From NCBI RefSeq assembly GCF_002159915.1, contig NZ_NFJP01000009.1, positions 62,001 to 126,000 on the forward strand: a stretch of 64,000 nt of DNA, in the 5' to 3' direction. The position numbers were made by a program, and so were the translations under genes. Positions 1 through 8,548 of the stretch are shown here, piece after piece. This DNA comes from Gordonibacter sp. An230. Its GTDB lineage: Bacteria; Actinomycetota; Coriobacteriia; Coriobacteriales; Eggerthellaceae. How positions within the stretch are numbered: the stretch's first letter is position 1; every line of letters begins with the position of its first letter. The notes beneath the pieces were generated by a model that saw only the letters and a program-made list of their open reading frames with translations, ran no database searches and was not told the origin of the DNA.

Positions 1-461
1 GTGATGGGGCAGAATTCAGGCTCGCCATACACGGTGGCGCTCGAGGAAAATACGATGTTCTTCACATTGTGGGCACGCGCTACGTCGCACAGCACGAGCG
101 TGCCAGCTACGTTGTTCCAATAGTACTCGAGCGGCTTTTGCACGCTCTCGCCTACGGCTTTGAACCCGGCGAAGTGGATGATCGCGTCGATGTCATGCGC
201 GTCGAAGACGCGAGAGAGCGCGTCACGGTCGAGGATGCTGTCTTCGTAGAATACGAGGCGGTTGTCGTCGGGGGCAAGTCCGGCGATGGTGCGCACACGC
301 TCGAGTGCCGTCTCGCTCGAGTTGCTAAGGTCGTCCACCACCACGACACGGTACCCGCGTGCAAGCAGCTCGACCACCGTATGGCTGCCGATAAATCCTG
401 CGCCTCCCGTCACAAGTACGCAGGTGTCGGCATGATCCTTGGCAAGGCTTCTGTTCGCCAT
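1..461 (-). CDS. galE: UDP-glucose 4-epimerase, N-terminal part (cut by window edge)
   Basis: Interconverts UDP-glucose and UDP-galactose in the cytoplasm (Leloir pathway and supply of cell-envelope sugars). The visible 153 residues are the NAD-binding half of an extended short-chain dehydrogenase. They show the Rossmann motif VTGGAGFIGSH near residue 17, an IIHFAGFKAVGESV segment, and FSSSATVYGEPEFCPI carrying the catalytic Ser region. The frame runs off the left edge before the YxxxK motif. The ATG at 461 is preceded by AGAAGGAG. The first 12 residues or so before the Rossmann strand are a short extension. A GalE paralogue acting on N-acetylated sugars cannot be excluded. Confidence 0.93.
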   Translation of the reverse strand, partial: MANRSLAKDHADTCVLVTGGAGFIGSHTVVELLARGYRVVVVDDLSNSSETALERVRTIAGLAPDDNRLVFYEDSILDRDALSRVFDAHDIDAIIHFAGFKAVGESVQKPLEYYWNNVAGTLVLCDVARAHNVKNIVFSSSATVYGEPEFCPI

Positions 462-617
462 CGAAGCTCCTTCTCTCTTTGGCATTGACGTCGGCGCTCT
501 ATGGGCGTCTCCCGCGAGGGTCGGTGGCTTGGCGCGTCTTATTTCGGCGGTTTTCGCCCCGACGGTTCCGCTGCCATGGTATCAGGTGAGACAAAATGCG
601 AAAACCCGTGGCGCTGA

Positions 618-633
618 TGTTTCACGTGAAACA
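618..633. other. parS: parS (ParB-binding) site, perfect match
   Basis: TGTTTCACGTGAAACA matches the bacterial parS consensus at 16/16. The symmetry extends to a 22-bp perfect palindrome (615-636). It lies between genes. Known role of the family: nucleation of ParB/CTP spreading and loading of SMC for origin segregation. ParB itself is not in this window. Confidence 0.85.
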
Positions 634-1076
634 TCAGGAGGAGGCGGACGCAAGGGAAAACTCGCCGAGACTCCTTCGAATTTCGAACGCATCAGGGATG
701 CTGTCATGTCGTGGATACCCTATTCCGAATCGTTTCGGCTGATCCCTGCATGGCTTCTCGTGTGCTCCGTTTATGTTCGGATCGTCATATGAAAACATCC
801 GTTGCGTGCTTTGTGATGCGTGATCTCCGCTTCTGGGTTGTATCGCTGGATCTCAGGCCTCGATTCACTTAATCGTTCTGTCGGCTCTCGCCCTCAAGTA
901 TGTCGGCCCGACTGCCGAAACTGCCAAAAGACTTCAATTCTGCTCGGTCAGTTCCTCCAGTTCGGCTCTGCCGGCTATCCATCTCTTTCCGTCTTGTCCA
1001 TTCGGGTACGCTCTCGTCGGCCGTCCGGCTTCGTCTGTTACGTGTTCGGGTTTTCGCTCGTTGTTGCGTACTCGGA

Positions 1077-1092
1077 TGTTTCACGTGAAACA
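1077..1092. other. parS: parS (ParB-binding) site, perfect match
   Basis: Second perfect 16/16 parS match, inside a 22-bp perfect palindrome (1074-1095). It is 70 bp upstream of the phosphohexomutase start. Two sites within 0.5 kb would form a local cluster. Confidence 0.85.
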
Positions 1093-1161
1093 TCCGTTCC
1101 CTCAAGCGTGCTTGGGCGCCGTACGATATACTGTGACATCATGGTGCGAGAAAGGAGCCTC

Positions 1162-2574
1162 GTGACAGACATTCATTTCGGTACCGACGGATGGCGCGCC
1201 ATCATCGGAGAGGATTTCACGAACGTCAATCTTGTGCGTGTGGTCGATGCGGCGGCGCGCATCTTCAAGGAAGACGCGCTTGCGGCGGGCCGTGCGTCTG
1301 GCATGCCGGGCACGCTGATCGTGGGGCACGACTGCCGCCGTGACGCGCACGCCTATGCGCAGCTGGCAGCTGAGGTGGCGGCGTCGCATGGCTTTCGCGT
1401 GATGCTCACGCAGGACTATTGCCCCACGCCGACGCTGTGCTGGTCGGTGGCGCAAGACGTGGATGCGGTGGGCGGCATCATGCTCACGAGCAGCCACAAC
1501 CCGGCCGAGTACCTGGGCGTGAAGCTGCGCATGGCCGACGGCGGCGCGGCAGGCAAGGACTTCACCGATCGTGTGGAAGCCGTGCTGCCCGACGGGGCGA
1601 CCGCGGCGCGCGGCACCTACGAGGAAGTGGATCTCATGACGCCGTACCTCGCTGCCCTCAAAAAGCGCGTTGACGCTGAGGCCATTCGCAACGCCGGCCT
1701 GCGCGTGGTGGTGGACCCTCTGTACGGCGCCGGTCGCCACTATCTGGCCAACCTGTTACGCGATCTGGGCGTGGAGGTGTGCGAGATCAACAACGACGCC
1801 GACCCCACGTTCGACGGCTTGCATCCCGAACCCATCCCGCCGTGGGTGGACCGCTGCATCGCGAAGGTTCCGGAGCTGGGTTTCGACGCCGGCTTCATAA
1901 ACGATGGCGACGCCGACCGTATCGGTGCGGTGGACGAACATGGCACCTTCGTGAACCCGCACCGCATCATCGCGCTTATCGTGTCCCACCTTGCAGAGGA
2001 CAAGGGCCAGCGCGGGCGCGTGGTGTCCACCATCACGGCATCGGCCATGCTGGCGCGCCAGTGCAAGCGCCTTGGGTTGGAACTCACCAGCACGCCTGTG
2101 GGCTTCAAATGGATATACGCCGAGATGGAGAAGGGCGACGTCATGGTGGGCGGCGAGGAGTCCGGCGGCATCGGCATTCCCAGCCATGTGATGGAGCGCG
2201 ATGGCCTGCTCATGGCGCTTTTGCTGTGCGAGACGATGGCCCAACGCCACATGAGCCTAGGCCAGCTACTAGACGACATGTTCGCCAAAATCGGCAAACT
2301 GGAGTTCGAGCGCCAAGGTCTGTCCATCACCGAGGAGCAGATGATGCGCTTCCGCTCCGAGGTGGTGCCCTCCTTCGCGCCTGAAACTATCTGCGGCAAG
2401 AAGGTGATCGACGTGGATCGCCGCGACGGTGTGAAGTTCTACCTCGAAGGCGACGCATGGGTCATGATGCGCCCCTCCGGCACTGAGCCGCTCGTGCGCA
2501 TCTATGCCGAGGCTGAGACGACGGACGAGGTGCGCGCCTTGCTCGAAGAGGCGGAACGCGTCGTTGTGGCATAG
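1162..2574 (+). CDS. Phosphoglucomutase/phosphomannomutase family protein
   Basis: Alpha-D-phosphohexomutase that moves phosphate between C6 and C1 of a hexose phosphate, linking glycolysis to nucleotide-sugar synthesis. This fits the neighbouring galE. All four family motifs are present: the phosphoserine loop TSSHNP (residues 109-114), the Mg-binding DGDADR (248-253), the sugar-binding GEESGG near 332, and the phosphate-binding RPSGTEP near 437. The 470-aa length is typical. The GTG at 1162 is chosen because AAAGGAG ends 4 nt before it; an in-frame ATG at 1141 lacks such a site. Sequence alone does not separate glucose, mannose or glucosamine specificity, although TSSHNP is more like PGM/PMM than GlmM. 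Confidence 0.9.
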   Translation: MTDIHFGTDGWRAIIGEDFTNVNLVRVVDAAARIFKEDALAAGRASGMPGTLIVGHDCRRDAHAYAQLAAEVAASHGFRVMLTQDYCPTPTLCWSVAQDVDAVGGIMLTSSHNPAEYLGVKLRMADGGAAGKDFTDRVEAVLPDGATAARGTYEEVDLMTPYLAALKKRVDAEAIRNAGLRVVVDPLYGAGRHYLANLLRDLGVEVCEINNDADPTFDGLHPEPIPPWVDRCIAKVPELGFDAGFINDGDADRIGAVDEHGTFVNPHRIIALIVSHLAEDKGQRGRVVSTITASAMLARQCKRLGLELTSTPVGFKWIYAEMEKGDVMVGGEESGGIGIPSHVMERDGLLMALLLCETMAQRHMSLGQLLDDMFAKIGKLEFERQGLSITEEQMMRFRSEVVPSFAPETICGKKVIDVDRRDGVKFYLEGDAWVMMRPSGTEPLVRIYAEAETTDEVRALLEEAERVVVA

Positions 2575-2675
2575 GTCGTACCGCACTGCAAGCAGGCGTC
2601 GTCCAAGCGGGGCACTGCCGATCAGGAGACGGGGTTGTCTGTCGCTCGTTCGGTTGGCTTCCGGTCGACGACAGG

Positions 2676-2691
2676 TGCTTCACATGAAACA
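2676..2691. other. parS: parS-like site (14/16)
   Basis: TGCTTCACATGAAACA differs from parS at positions 3 and 9. It sits in a longer 26-bp imperfect inverted repeat (2671-2696) with ACAGG/CCTGT ends. Probably a weak or decayed ParB site. Confidence 0.5.
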
Positions 2692-2731
2692 CCTGTTTGA
2701 CCAATTGCGCAATTCGCATCCCTGACGCTTT

Positions 2732-2772
2732 TGCGGCTCCCGCTCGATGGCGAAAGCCCTGCGGGAGCCGCA
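2732..2772. other. Strong hairpin between convergent genes
   Basis: Inverted repeat with 12-bp G+C-rich arms (2732-2743 and 2761-2772) and a 17-nt loop. There is no T tract on either side, so it is at best an atypical terminator for the phosphohexomutase. Confidence 0.4.
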
Positions 2773-3088
2773 GCTTGGGGCATGCAATATCGGGGTTCTG
2801 CAGATGATGCATGGTGTGATGCCGTATGGTGCGTACAGAACATAGGCTTGCGGTACGCGAGGATGCGACGAAGCGCACATGTATCGTACGTGCAAGTGAT
2901 GTACGGGTTCTGAAGTCTGGATGCGCATGTCGTTCTCAGGTTCTGGTGCTGCATGAGCGCGCCGCTTTGGCGAACGTGGGGCTACGGTTGGGGAGGGGCC
3001 GTCGCATGCAGCTCAAACAAAGCGCGTGCACATGCCCTCGCAGGTTCTGCGCTTGAACGTCGCGGCGAAGATGTGATGCGGTTGGGCG

Positions 3089-3526
3089 TCAGTGTGCGCC
3101 GAGGCGCGGCAGTTTCTTCAGCAATGCCCAAGCGGTCTGCTTGCTCTGGGCATCGTCAAGCATCGTATCGAAATTGCGAAACGCCACAACCGTGCGCCCG
3201 AATGCGCGTGATGCCATCATAGGCTCGACATGGCAACGGTACGTTTTACCGAGCGCTCGAGCGGCCGTTTCGTCCGTTGCGATGAGGCACAGCGGATCTA
3301 TCCCTTCCAGAAGCAGGAACAGCGCAGCGGAGTCGATCTCGGCGTCTAGCGTCGCATATGCGCACGACTCGCGTCCATAGCCCAGCGCCTCGAGCGAGCT
3401 TTCAAGCGCCGATCGGGCTCGCGCGCTCAGAGAGCTCTCGCTCACTGCGCACACGAGCGCCGAGCGCGAGCCGTCCAGATACGAACCGAACAAATCCCAC
3501 GTCTCTTCGAGTGTGACTTCGTACAT
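3089..3526 (-). CDS. Conserved-looking hypothetical protein (145 aa)
   Basis: No family recognised. The product is soluble, with alternating helices and strands and no membrane segment or metal motif. Segments such as CLIATDETAARALG and GRTVVAFRNFDTMLDDA look like an alpha/beta nucleotide- or partner-binding fold, but this is only an impression. The ATG at 3526 has AAAGG 6 nt upstream. A GTG at 3550 with AAGGGA upstream would add eight residues. It is transcribed away from the nikR group, so a shared function is not implied. Confidence 0.65.
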   Translation of the reverse strand: MYEVTLEETWDLFGSYLDGSRSALVCAVSESSLSARARSALESSLEALGYGRESCAYATLDAEIDSAALFLLLEGIDPLCLIATDETAARALGKTYRCHVEPMMASRAFGRTVVAFRNFDTMLDDAQSKQTAWALLKKLPRLGAH

Positions 3527-3860
3527 GTTACCTTTCGCGGATTTTTTCACACTGTCCCTTGCGGTCGATCACGCTAAGCCGTATAACCTTCATGATAGCA
3601 AGAATCTTGCGCTGCGGCGTGCCGCAACGATAACGAAGGGCCGATTGCCGCGAGGGCGGCGCCGGAAGGGAGCGAGAGGAATCGCTTCGAAGCTCTCTTC
3701 CGGCGCGTTTCGCGCAGATGCGGTCGGCGTGGCGTGCGGAAGCTGCGATCTGCCCTTGGGGGCAAATCCCAAGGCGCAAGGTGTTTGCGGCAGGCGCGTG
3801 GCAGGGTTCAAGCGACGCTGCTTCGGTGCGCCACGAGGATACCGCGATAGGAGGCGGAGT
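3527..3860. other. Divergent intergenic region with two hairpins
   Basis: Spacer between two divergent genes. It contains an inverted repeat with 15-bp arms and one mismatch (3659-3673 and 3692-3706), and a 7-bp perfect hairpin, CCTTGGG/CCCAAGG (3754-3774). These may form a structured leader for the plus-strand operon ahead of nikR. No known riboswitch class is recognised. Confidence 0.4.
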
Positions 3861-4115
3861 ATGTGCACGAACGGGATTAACACAGGCCAGTTCGAGCAGA
3901 TGATCGAGCAGATCGACGACCATGTGAAGCTTGAGCGTCGTTGGGCGCACAATTTGGCGCATCAGGCGGGCGACGCGGGTTTCTCCACCGTGTGCGAGAA
4001 GCTGCACGCCGCCCAGGCGCTGCTCGACGAGGTGCGCGCCGCGCTCGACGAAGCGAAGGACGCGCTTGAGGACGATGCCGCCGCCGGGGCCAACGTCACG
4101 GTCAGCTTGGTGTAG
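3861..4115 (+). CDS. Small helical hypothetical protein upstream of nikR (84 aa)
   Basis: The ATG at 3861 follows a GGAGG ribosome site 7 nt upstream, and the next gene (nikR) starts 12 nt after its stop, so the two are probably co-transcribed. Residues 9-70 are predicted almost wholly helical and rich in Ala, Glu and Leu, with heptad-like runs (LHAAQALLDEVRAALDEAKDALE). Two His (residues 21 and 30) and two Cys (2 and 46) could bind nickel, but no known metallochaperone motif is present. Function unknown; a role with NikR is inferred only from position. Confidence 0.7.
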   Translation: MCTNGINTGQFEQMIEQIDDHVKLERRWAHNLAHQAGDAGFSTVCEKLHAAQALLDEVRAALDEAKDALEDDAAAGANVTVSLV

Positions 4116-4127
4116 GCACAGGCATCC

Positions 4128-4550
4128 ATGAGCAACGACCTCATGCGCTTTTCGGTGGCCATGCCCGAGGAGCTTCTCGTTCGCTTTGATCAGTTGGTGG
4201 CGAGGCGCGGGCTGGCGAAAAACCGCAGCGAAGTGGTGCGCGACCTCGTGCGCGATGCGCTGGTAGAGGACGAATGCGCCACGCCCGGCATGGAGGTGGT
4301 GGGCACGCTCACCATCGTGTTCGATCACCACGCAAGCGATTTGCAGGAAAAGCTCCATGCCATCCAGCACGATTACTTCGAGTACATCATCTCGTCCATG
4401 CACGTGCATCTTGACGCGCATCGCTGCCTTGAGATCATCGTGTTGCGTGGAGAGACGGGTCTCGTGCAGGATATCGCGAACCTTATCTTGGGCACAAAGG
4501 GCGTTAAGAACGGCCGCCTTGTCGTGACCACGACGGGTCACGCTCTTTAG
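4128..4550 (+). CDS. nikR: Nickel-responsive regulator NikR
   Basis: Nickel-dependent repressor or activator. Residues 6-50 form a ribbon-helix-helix DNA-binding domain (MRFSVAMPEELLVRFDQLV, then RSEVVRDLVRDAL). The C-terminal ACT-like half carries the tetramer and nickel site. The expected ligands are visible: His81, His92, His94 and Cys100 in QHDYFEYIISSMHVHLDAHRC. The 140-aa length is normal. It follows the 84-aa gene closely and precedes hypE by 447 bp, giving a nickel/hydrogenase theme. No nik transporter and no obvious NikR operator is seen nearby, so its targets are probably elsewhere. Confidence 0.95.
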   Translation: MSNDLMRFSVAMPEELLVRFDQLVARRGLAKNRSEVVRDLVRDALVEDECATPGMEVVGTLTIVFDHHASDLQEKLHAIQHDYFEYIISSMHVHLDAHRCLEIIVLRGETGLVQDIANLILGTKGVKNGRLVVTTTGHAL

Positions 4551-4997
4551 ACGGAAGCGATTGCGTGGCGATTGGACGCTGCGGCGCTCGGCTTGTCGGC
4601 ATGAGATGAGCCTTTCGAGCACGGCGTGCTCGTGTAGCGGGTCTCGGCGTGCATTGCGTTTGCGGGTTCCGTGCACCGCATCGGGTGGCGGGGCGCGCCG
4701 GACGCAAGGCGATCTGCCGGAGGGCTGTACGTGCATGCAAGCCGCTTCCGCGCCGCGCTGCGGACGGTGCAGTCGCGCTCGATCGATGGCGATCGCTGGT
4801 GTCGAGCCTGGCGCGATGCGAAAACGGTGTGAAGTCGGGCGTTCAAGCGCGGCGCACGCCGTGTCGCAGCCGCAGGTGGGCAGTGCTGTTACGTGGCGGG
4901 CATTGCGCATCGATCAAAAGACGGCGATGCGTCTTGGTGCGGCAGTTCCGCCCGAGATACGAATTGAAGACGACCAGATCGAGGAGACGACGAGGCT
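4551..4997. other. 447-bp intergenic region upstream of hypE
   Basis: Apart from a small GAGCACG/CGTGCTC hairpin near 4616-4632, nothing is recognised. No gene is supported in any frame. Confidence 0.4.
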
Positions 4998-6020
4998 ATG
5001 GACAAAACGGTCATGCTGGGGCACGGCAGTGGCGGAAGCATGATGAAGCGAATCATCGACGAGGTGTTTTTCGCTGCCTATGCTGGCGATGAACTATTGC
5101 GCGGTGACGATGCGGCTGTGCTGCCCTCGTTGGAACCGGGCGAGCGTTTGGCGTTCTCTACTGACAGCTTCGTGGTGACGCCATGCTTCTTTCCCGGTGG
5201 CGACATCGGTCGCTTGGCGGTGTGTGGCACAGTGAACGATGTGGCCACGAGCGGAGCGCGTCCGCTGTATCTCAGCTGCGGATTCATCTTGGAGGAAGGG
5301 TTTTCCATCGACGATTTGCGTCGCATCTGCGCTTCGATGGCCGAAGCTTCCCGAGAGGCCGGAGTAATCCTGGTCACCGGCGACACCAAGGTGGTGAACC
5401 GAGGCCATGGCGACGGCGTGTACATCAACACGAGCGGCGTGGGGGCTCTGCCTGCGGGTGTGGAACTGGGGGGCGCGCACTGTCGACCGGGCGACAAGGT
5501 GCTGGTCACCGGTACGCTTGGCGACCACGGGATCACCATCATGAGCTGTCGCGAGTCTCTGAGCTTTTCAACCGATTTGCAAAGCGACGCCGCTCCGCTG
5601 AATCATCTGATAGCCGATGTGCTGGCCGCCGCCCCGCATACGCGCTGTTTCCGCGATCCTACCCGTGGAGGACTGGCCTCTACGCTGAACGAGCTGGCGA
5701 TGCAGTCGGGCACTGACATCCTGGTGGAAGAGGACGCGGTGCCCGTAAAGGCCGCCGTGCAGGGTGCGTGCGATATGCTGGGATACGACGTGCTGCAGGT
5801 GGCGAACGAGGGGAAAATGGTGTGTGTGGTGGCCTCCGACGAAGCTGAGGCAGCGTTGGCGGCAATGCGCGCTAACCGCTACGGAGCCGATGCGGCCGTT
5901 ATCGGCGAGGTGACGGCTATGCAGCCGGAACGCGGGCCGAAGGTATTCCTGCGCACGGCGTTCGGTGGCACGCGCATCCTGGACATGCTGGTAGGCGAGC
6001 AGTTGCCACGCATCTGCTAG
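4998..6020 (+). CDS. hypE: Hydrogenase maturation carbamoyl dehydratase HypE
   Basis: HypE accepts a carbamoyl group from HypF on its C-terminal Cys and dehydrates it with ATP to a thiocyanate, the source of CN ligands of [NiFe]-hydrogenase. The 340-aa protein has the AIR-synthase/PurM-like fold: glycine-rich LGHGSGGSMMKRII start, GDDAAVL near residue 36, VNDVATSGARP near 79, TGDTKVVNRGHGDG near 126 and PTRGGLASTLNE near 219. It ends in PRIC, so the catalytic Cys340 is the last residue as in active HypE. The other hyp genes are not adjacent, so this is an orphan copy grouped only with nikR. Confidence 0.95.
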   Translation: MDKTVMLGHGSGGSMMKRIIDEVFFAAYAGDELLRGDDAAVLPSLEPGERLAFSTDSFVVTPCFFPGGDIGRLAVCGTVNDVATSGARPLYLSCGFILEEGFSIDDLRRICASMAEASREAGVILVTGDTKVVNRGHGDGVYINTSGVGALPAGVELGGAHCRPGDKVLVTGTLGDHGITIMSCRESLSFSTDLQSDAAPLNHLIADVLAAAPHTRCFRDPTRGGLASTLNELAMQSGTDILVEEDAVPVKAAVQGACDMLGYDVLQVANEGKMVCVVASDEAEAALAAMRANRYGADAAVIGEVTAMQPERGPKVFLRTAFGGTRILDMLVGEQLPRIC

Positions 6021-6683
6021 CAGCCATGCGCGCAGTGCTCGGAGACGATCTCGCAGGGAGTTTCGGCGCGCTCGCGGCCAGGGCGTAGATGTTGCGTGCC
6101 CCTTGCGCTTCCTGCGCGAGAGGCCGCCCGCCTCTTGCGGAAGGTAACGGTCCTGTTGTGAGCAAAAGCAGCCAAGGGCGGTTGGCGATCGTTCCGACGC
6201 GGTTCTTGCCAAGGAGGCTCATTGCAAGGTGTTGGGCCGCGCGGACGCGGTTTTCTCGATGCTTGATGACCGCATCCGTTCAGAATTGTTCCACTGGGGT
6301 TCTCGGAACGCGCGCCGTACGGGGCTTTTCCAAGGCTGCGAAGCGTTCGGAGCTAGGATCTTTCCGGTTTTCATGGATCCTGGGATGCGGATTGAAGGTT
6401 GTTTGCCATCGCGCTCACGTCGTTTGCGCTACTCGTCGCCATCGTCTCATCGTGTTTGCTTGAGCCCTTGGCGTTGGGCTTCGTTCCGGCGCAGTCACCC
6501 TGCCGGCTTTTCATCGTCCCAGCATCTTGCTTGCATGCGAATGCGTTTTTCTGCCGCACCCTGATAAATTCGTTTTTTCATATTGCATTTGCAGGGAACA
6601 ATGGTATCTTGCGGCCATGCGGTTTTTGGGGAAGCGTCCGACGCGAACCGTCGGCATGCTTTTAGACGAGAAGGAGTTTTGAC
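6021..6683. other. 663-bp intergenic region upstream of the ferredoxin
   Basis: No gene is supported. The last 100 bp are A+T-richer than the rest and hold a likely promoter for the ferredoxin. Confidence 0.45.
6583..6610 (+). promoter_or_regulatory. Putative promoter of the ferredoxin gene
   Basis: TTGCAT (6583-6588), a 16-bp spacer and TATCTT (6605-6610), 73 bp before the ferredoxin ATG and following a T-rich stretch. Fair match to the housekeeping consensus. Confidence 0.4.
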
Positions 6684-6872
6684 ATGTCTCACCCGGTTAT
6701 CGAAGCCGATGAGTGCATCGGCTGCGGCATTTGCGTTGATGCGTGCCCGCAGGAAGTGCTCGAGGTCGTAGGCGGCACGGCGGAGGTTGTGAACGAAGAC
6801 GCGTGCATCGCATGCGGCGACTGCGTCGAAGAGTGCCCGATGGGCGCCATCCCCGAGGTCGTCGAGGAGTAG
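6684..6872 (+). CDS. 2[4Fe-4S] ferredoxin
   Basis: Clostridial-type electron carrier of 62 residues. It has two CxxCxxCxxxCP cluster motifs (CIGCGICVDACP and CIACGDCVEECP) in the usual pseudo-twofold arrangement and a strongly acidic surface. It acts in the cytoplasm as a low-potential donor for ferredoxin-dependent enzymes. The ATG is preceded by GAAGGAG. It is monocistronic: a promoter-like element lies upstream and a strong hairpin terminator follows. Its redox partners cannot be named from the context. Confidence 0.95.
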   Translation: MSHPVIEADECIGCGICVDACPQEVLEVVGGTAEVVNEDACIACGDCVEECPMGAIPEVVEE

Positions 6873-6931
6873 AGCCTGCGGCGTGTGGCGAATTCCGCTC
6901 ACGCCCGCATGCATGTTTCGCGCATGCTTGA

Positions 6932-6972
6932 CGAAACCCCGCCTCCGATATCGGTTCGAAGGCGGGGTTTCG
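6932..6972. terminator. Bidirectional terminator
   Basis: 13-bp arms (6932-6944 and 6960-6972) with a 15-nt loop; the right arm ends in GGGGTTTCG and the complement similarly. It lies between the ferredoxin and the convergent LuxR gene, so it can serve both. Confidence 0.8.
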
Positions 6973-7037
6973 TATGCGGCAAAGGCCTGTACGGCGAATC
7001 TGCGGCGATTCGCCATGTCTCCCTGCCAGCGCGCAGT

Positions 7038-8453
7038 CTATGCGCTTTCAGTGCGAACGTCTGAGAAAAGCTCGTCGAGCTGCTTGCGGCTGTGAACATC
7101 GAGCTTCACGTATATGCGCTGGATATGCGCCTTCAGCGTTCCGCTCGCTATGAAAAGCTCTCGTTCGATGGCGTCATTTGAGTTTCCCCGTGCGAGCAAT
7201 CTCAGAACTTCGTCCTCGCGCGGACTGAGCTTGTGCGTGCGAGTAAGTTCGTTGCATCGTTCGTTGATGCGCTCTTCCCGGTGAAGCTCGCCTGCGAGGT
7301 TTTTCGCGTCGACATGCCGAGCGCCCCACATAGATGCGATCTCTTTCTCTGGGAGAAGCATCAGCGTGCCCGCGAGCACCATCATCACGATGACGGCGAT
7401 CATTGCCGCATTGTGCGTCTGTCCGAAGAGGCCCAACTGGGAAAGTGCCTCGGCGCACCATGCTCCGGCAACGCGAAAGAGGGCCGAGACCTTGATCATC
7501 CCCATGAGGGAGACGATGGCGATTCCCAATCGTTTCGAGAGGTCGTACAGTAAAAGCGAGAGGAGGAGCGACACCAGCGTGTAGCTCATGGAGATAAGGT
7601 AGCCCGAGCTGATCGAGCCCACCATCCCTTCGGTCGGTATCAGCAAGACGCCGCACGCCATCAAAAGCAACGGTGATCGGCACACAGCAGCAAGGCTGAA
7701 TCTGTCTGAGAAGAGGTAGATGGAAACGAACACCACTCCCATGACGATCGCCGTTGAAAGCGACGAGTGAATTCCTGCTCCCATCGACAGGTTGGCTTCG
7801 CGCAAGCCGTACACAAACGCATACAGCGATAGGAGCGCGATGGGCTTCCAAGGAATGGTGAACGCGCAATTGCCCGCAGGTCGATTCGCCGCAGGCGCGC
7901 TTGCGTAGGCATGCCGTGTGCAAGCGATCGCGACAATCGGCAGGATCGCCAGCGCGAAGGCTGTGCGCCACGGGTCGTCGCTTTGGCACATCCATGCGAT
8001 GGGCACGGCTACGAATCGCGATGCGGCGGTGTAAAGCGCGATGCGCACCAGACTCAAGGGGACAAGCGCTTCCGAATACATGAGAAGCACGAGACAAAAT
8101 CCGGCTCCTCCGAAAACGGCCCCTCCCATGTTGAGGAAGGAGAAGCCGGTCTGGTTGGCTAATACGACCAGAAGCGAGGAGGCCGTCATGGCGCAGAGCG
8201 CAAGGCGCTTCGGCATGGTTCTTTCCTGCAACGGAGTCAGCTTGCGGGAGGCGAGCGAGCATGCCACCCCGACGAGAGCGTAGGCGCAATCGAAAACAGC
8301 ATGGGGGTCTATCGCGATGGCGGCCGCCGAGGGAAGCGTCGCGAACGTAAGCGTCATCCATGCGCGGGCGCATCCCAATGCAAACAGGTAGGGGATCATC
8401 TGCCCAAGATGATCGATGCGTGTGGGGGTCCAGGCGTGCGGGAGTGATCTCAT
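7038..8453 (-). CDS. Membrane-bound LuxR-family regulator, linked to FAD reductase
   Basis: 471-aa regulator with about 12 hydrophobic segments across residues 15-385, followed by a C-terminal LuxR/FixJ helix-turn-helix (LSPREDEVLRLLARGNSND through LKAHIQRIYVKLDVHSRKQLDEL). This architecture is common in Eggerthellaceae, where such genes lie next to reductases and are thought to sense the substrate or an envelope signal. The reductase gene ends 95 bp upstream on the same strand. A perfect TATAAT ends 6 nt before the ATG, so the mRNA is probably leaderless. A strong hairpin separates it from the reductase, which suggests independent transcription. The ligand is unknown. Confidence 0.9.
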   Translation of the reverse strand: MRSLPHAWTPTRIDHLGQMIPYLFALGCARAWMTLTFATLPSAAAIAIDPHAVFDCAYALVGVACSLASRKLTPLQERTMPKRLALCAMTASSLLVVLANQTGFSFLNMGGAVFGGAGFCLVLLMYSEALVPLSLVRIALYTAASRFVAVPIAWMCQSDDPWRTAFALAILPIVAIACTRHAYASAPAANRPAGNCAFTIPWKPIALLSLYAFVYGLREANLSMGAGIHSSLSTAIVMGVVFVSIYLFSDRFSLAAVCRSPLLLMACGVLLIPTEGMVGSISSGYLISMSYTLVSLLLSLLLYDLSKRLGIAIVSLMGMIKVSALFRVAGAWCAEALSQLGLFGQTHNAAMIAVIVMMVLAGTLMLLPEKEIASMWGARHVDAKNLAGELHREERINERCNELTRTHKLSPREDEVLRLLARGNSNDAIERELFIASGTLKAHIQRIYVKLDVHSRKQLDELFSDVRTESA

Positions 8454-8459
8454 GCCCCT

Positions 8460-8465
8460 ATTATA
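8460..8465 (-). promoter_or_regulatory. -10 element implying a leaderless LuxR transcript
   Basis: On the minus strand, TATAAT is followed by AGGGGC and then ATG. The expected start of transcription falls on or near the start codon. The -35 region is weak. Confidence 0.5.
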
Positions 8466-8500
8466 GATCGAGGTTTAGGGATAGTACGGCGATGGAAAGC

Positions 8501-8548
8501 GGGCTTGTGGGCGCAGAAGCCGAGGAGGCTTTCTGCGCCCACAAGCCC
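8501..8548 (-). terminator. Hairpin terminator after the FAD reductase
   Basis: Perfect 18-bp arms (8501-8518 and 8531-8548) with a 12-nt loop, touching the reductase stop codon. There is no long T tract, but predicted stability is very high. Confidence 0.7.

Larger units (their letters stand above)
462..1161. other. 700-bp intergenic region with two perfect parS palindromes
   Basis: This gap lies between divergent galE and the phosphohexomutase. No reading frame here looks like a gene. Its only strong features are two perfect parS-type palindromes 459 bp apart, listed separately. Confidence 0.6.
2575..3088. other. 514-bp intergenic region, parS-like site and hairpin, no gene seen
   Basis: Gap between the convergent phosphohexomutase and the minus-strand 145-aa gene. 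It holds a 14/16 parS-like palindrome and a 12-bp-arm hairpin, listed separately. No coding frame is credible. Confidence 0.5.

Noticed and set aside
3600..3860. Riboswitch upstream of the nikR operon
   Set aside because: Two hairpins exist, but no nickel-cobalt or cobalamin riboswitch core could be matched by eye.
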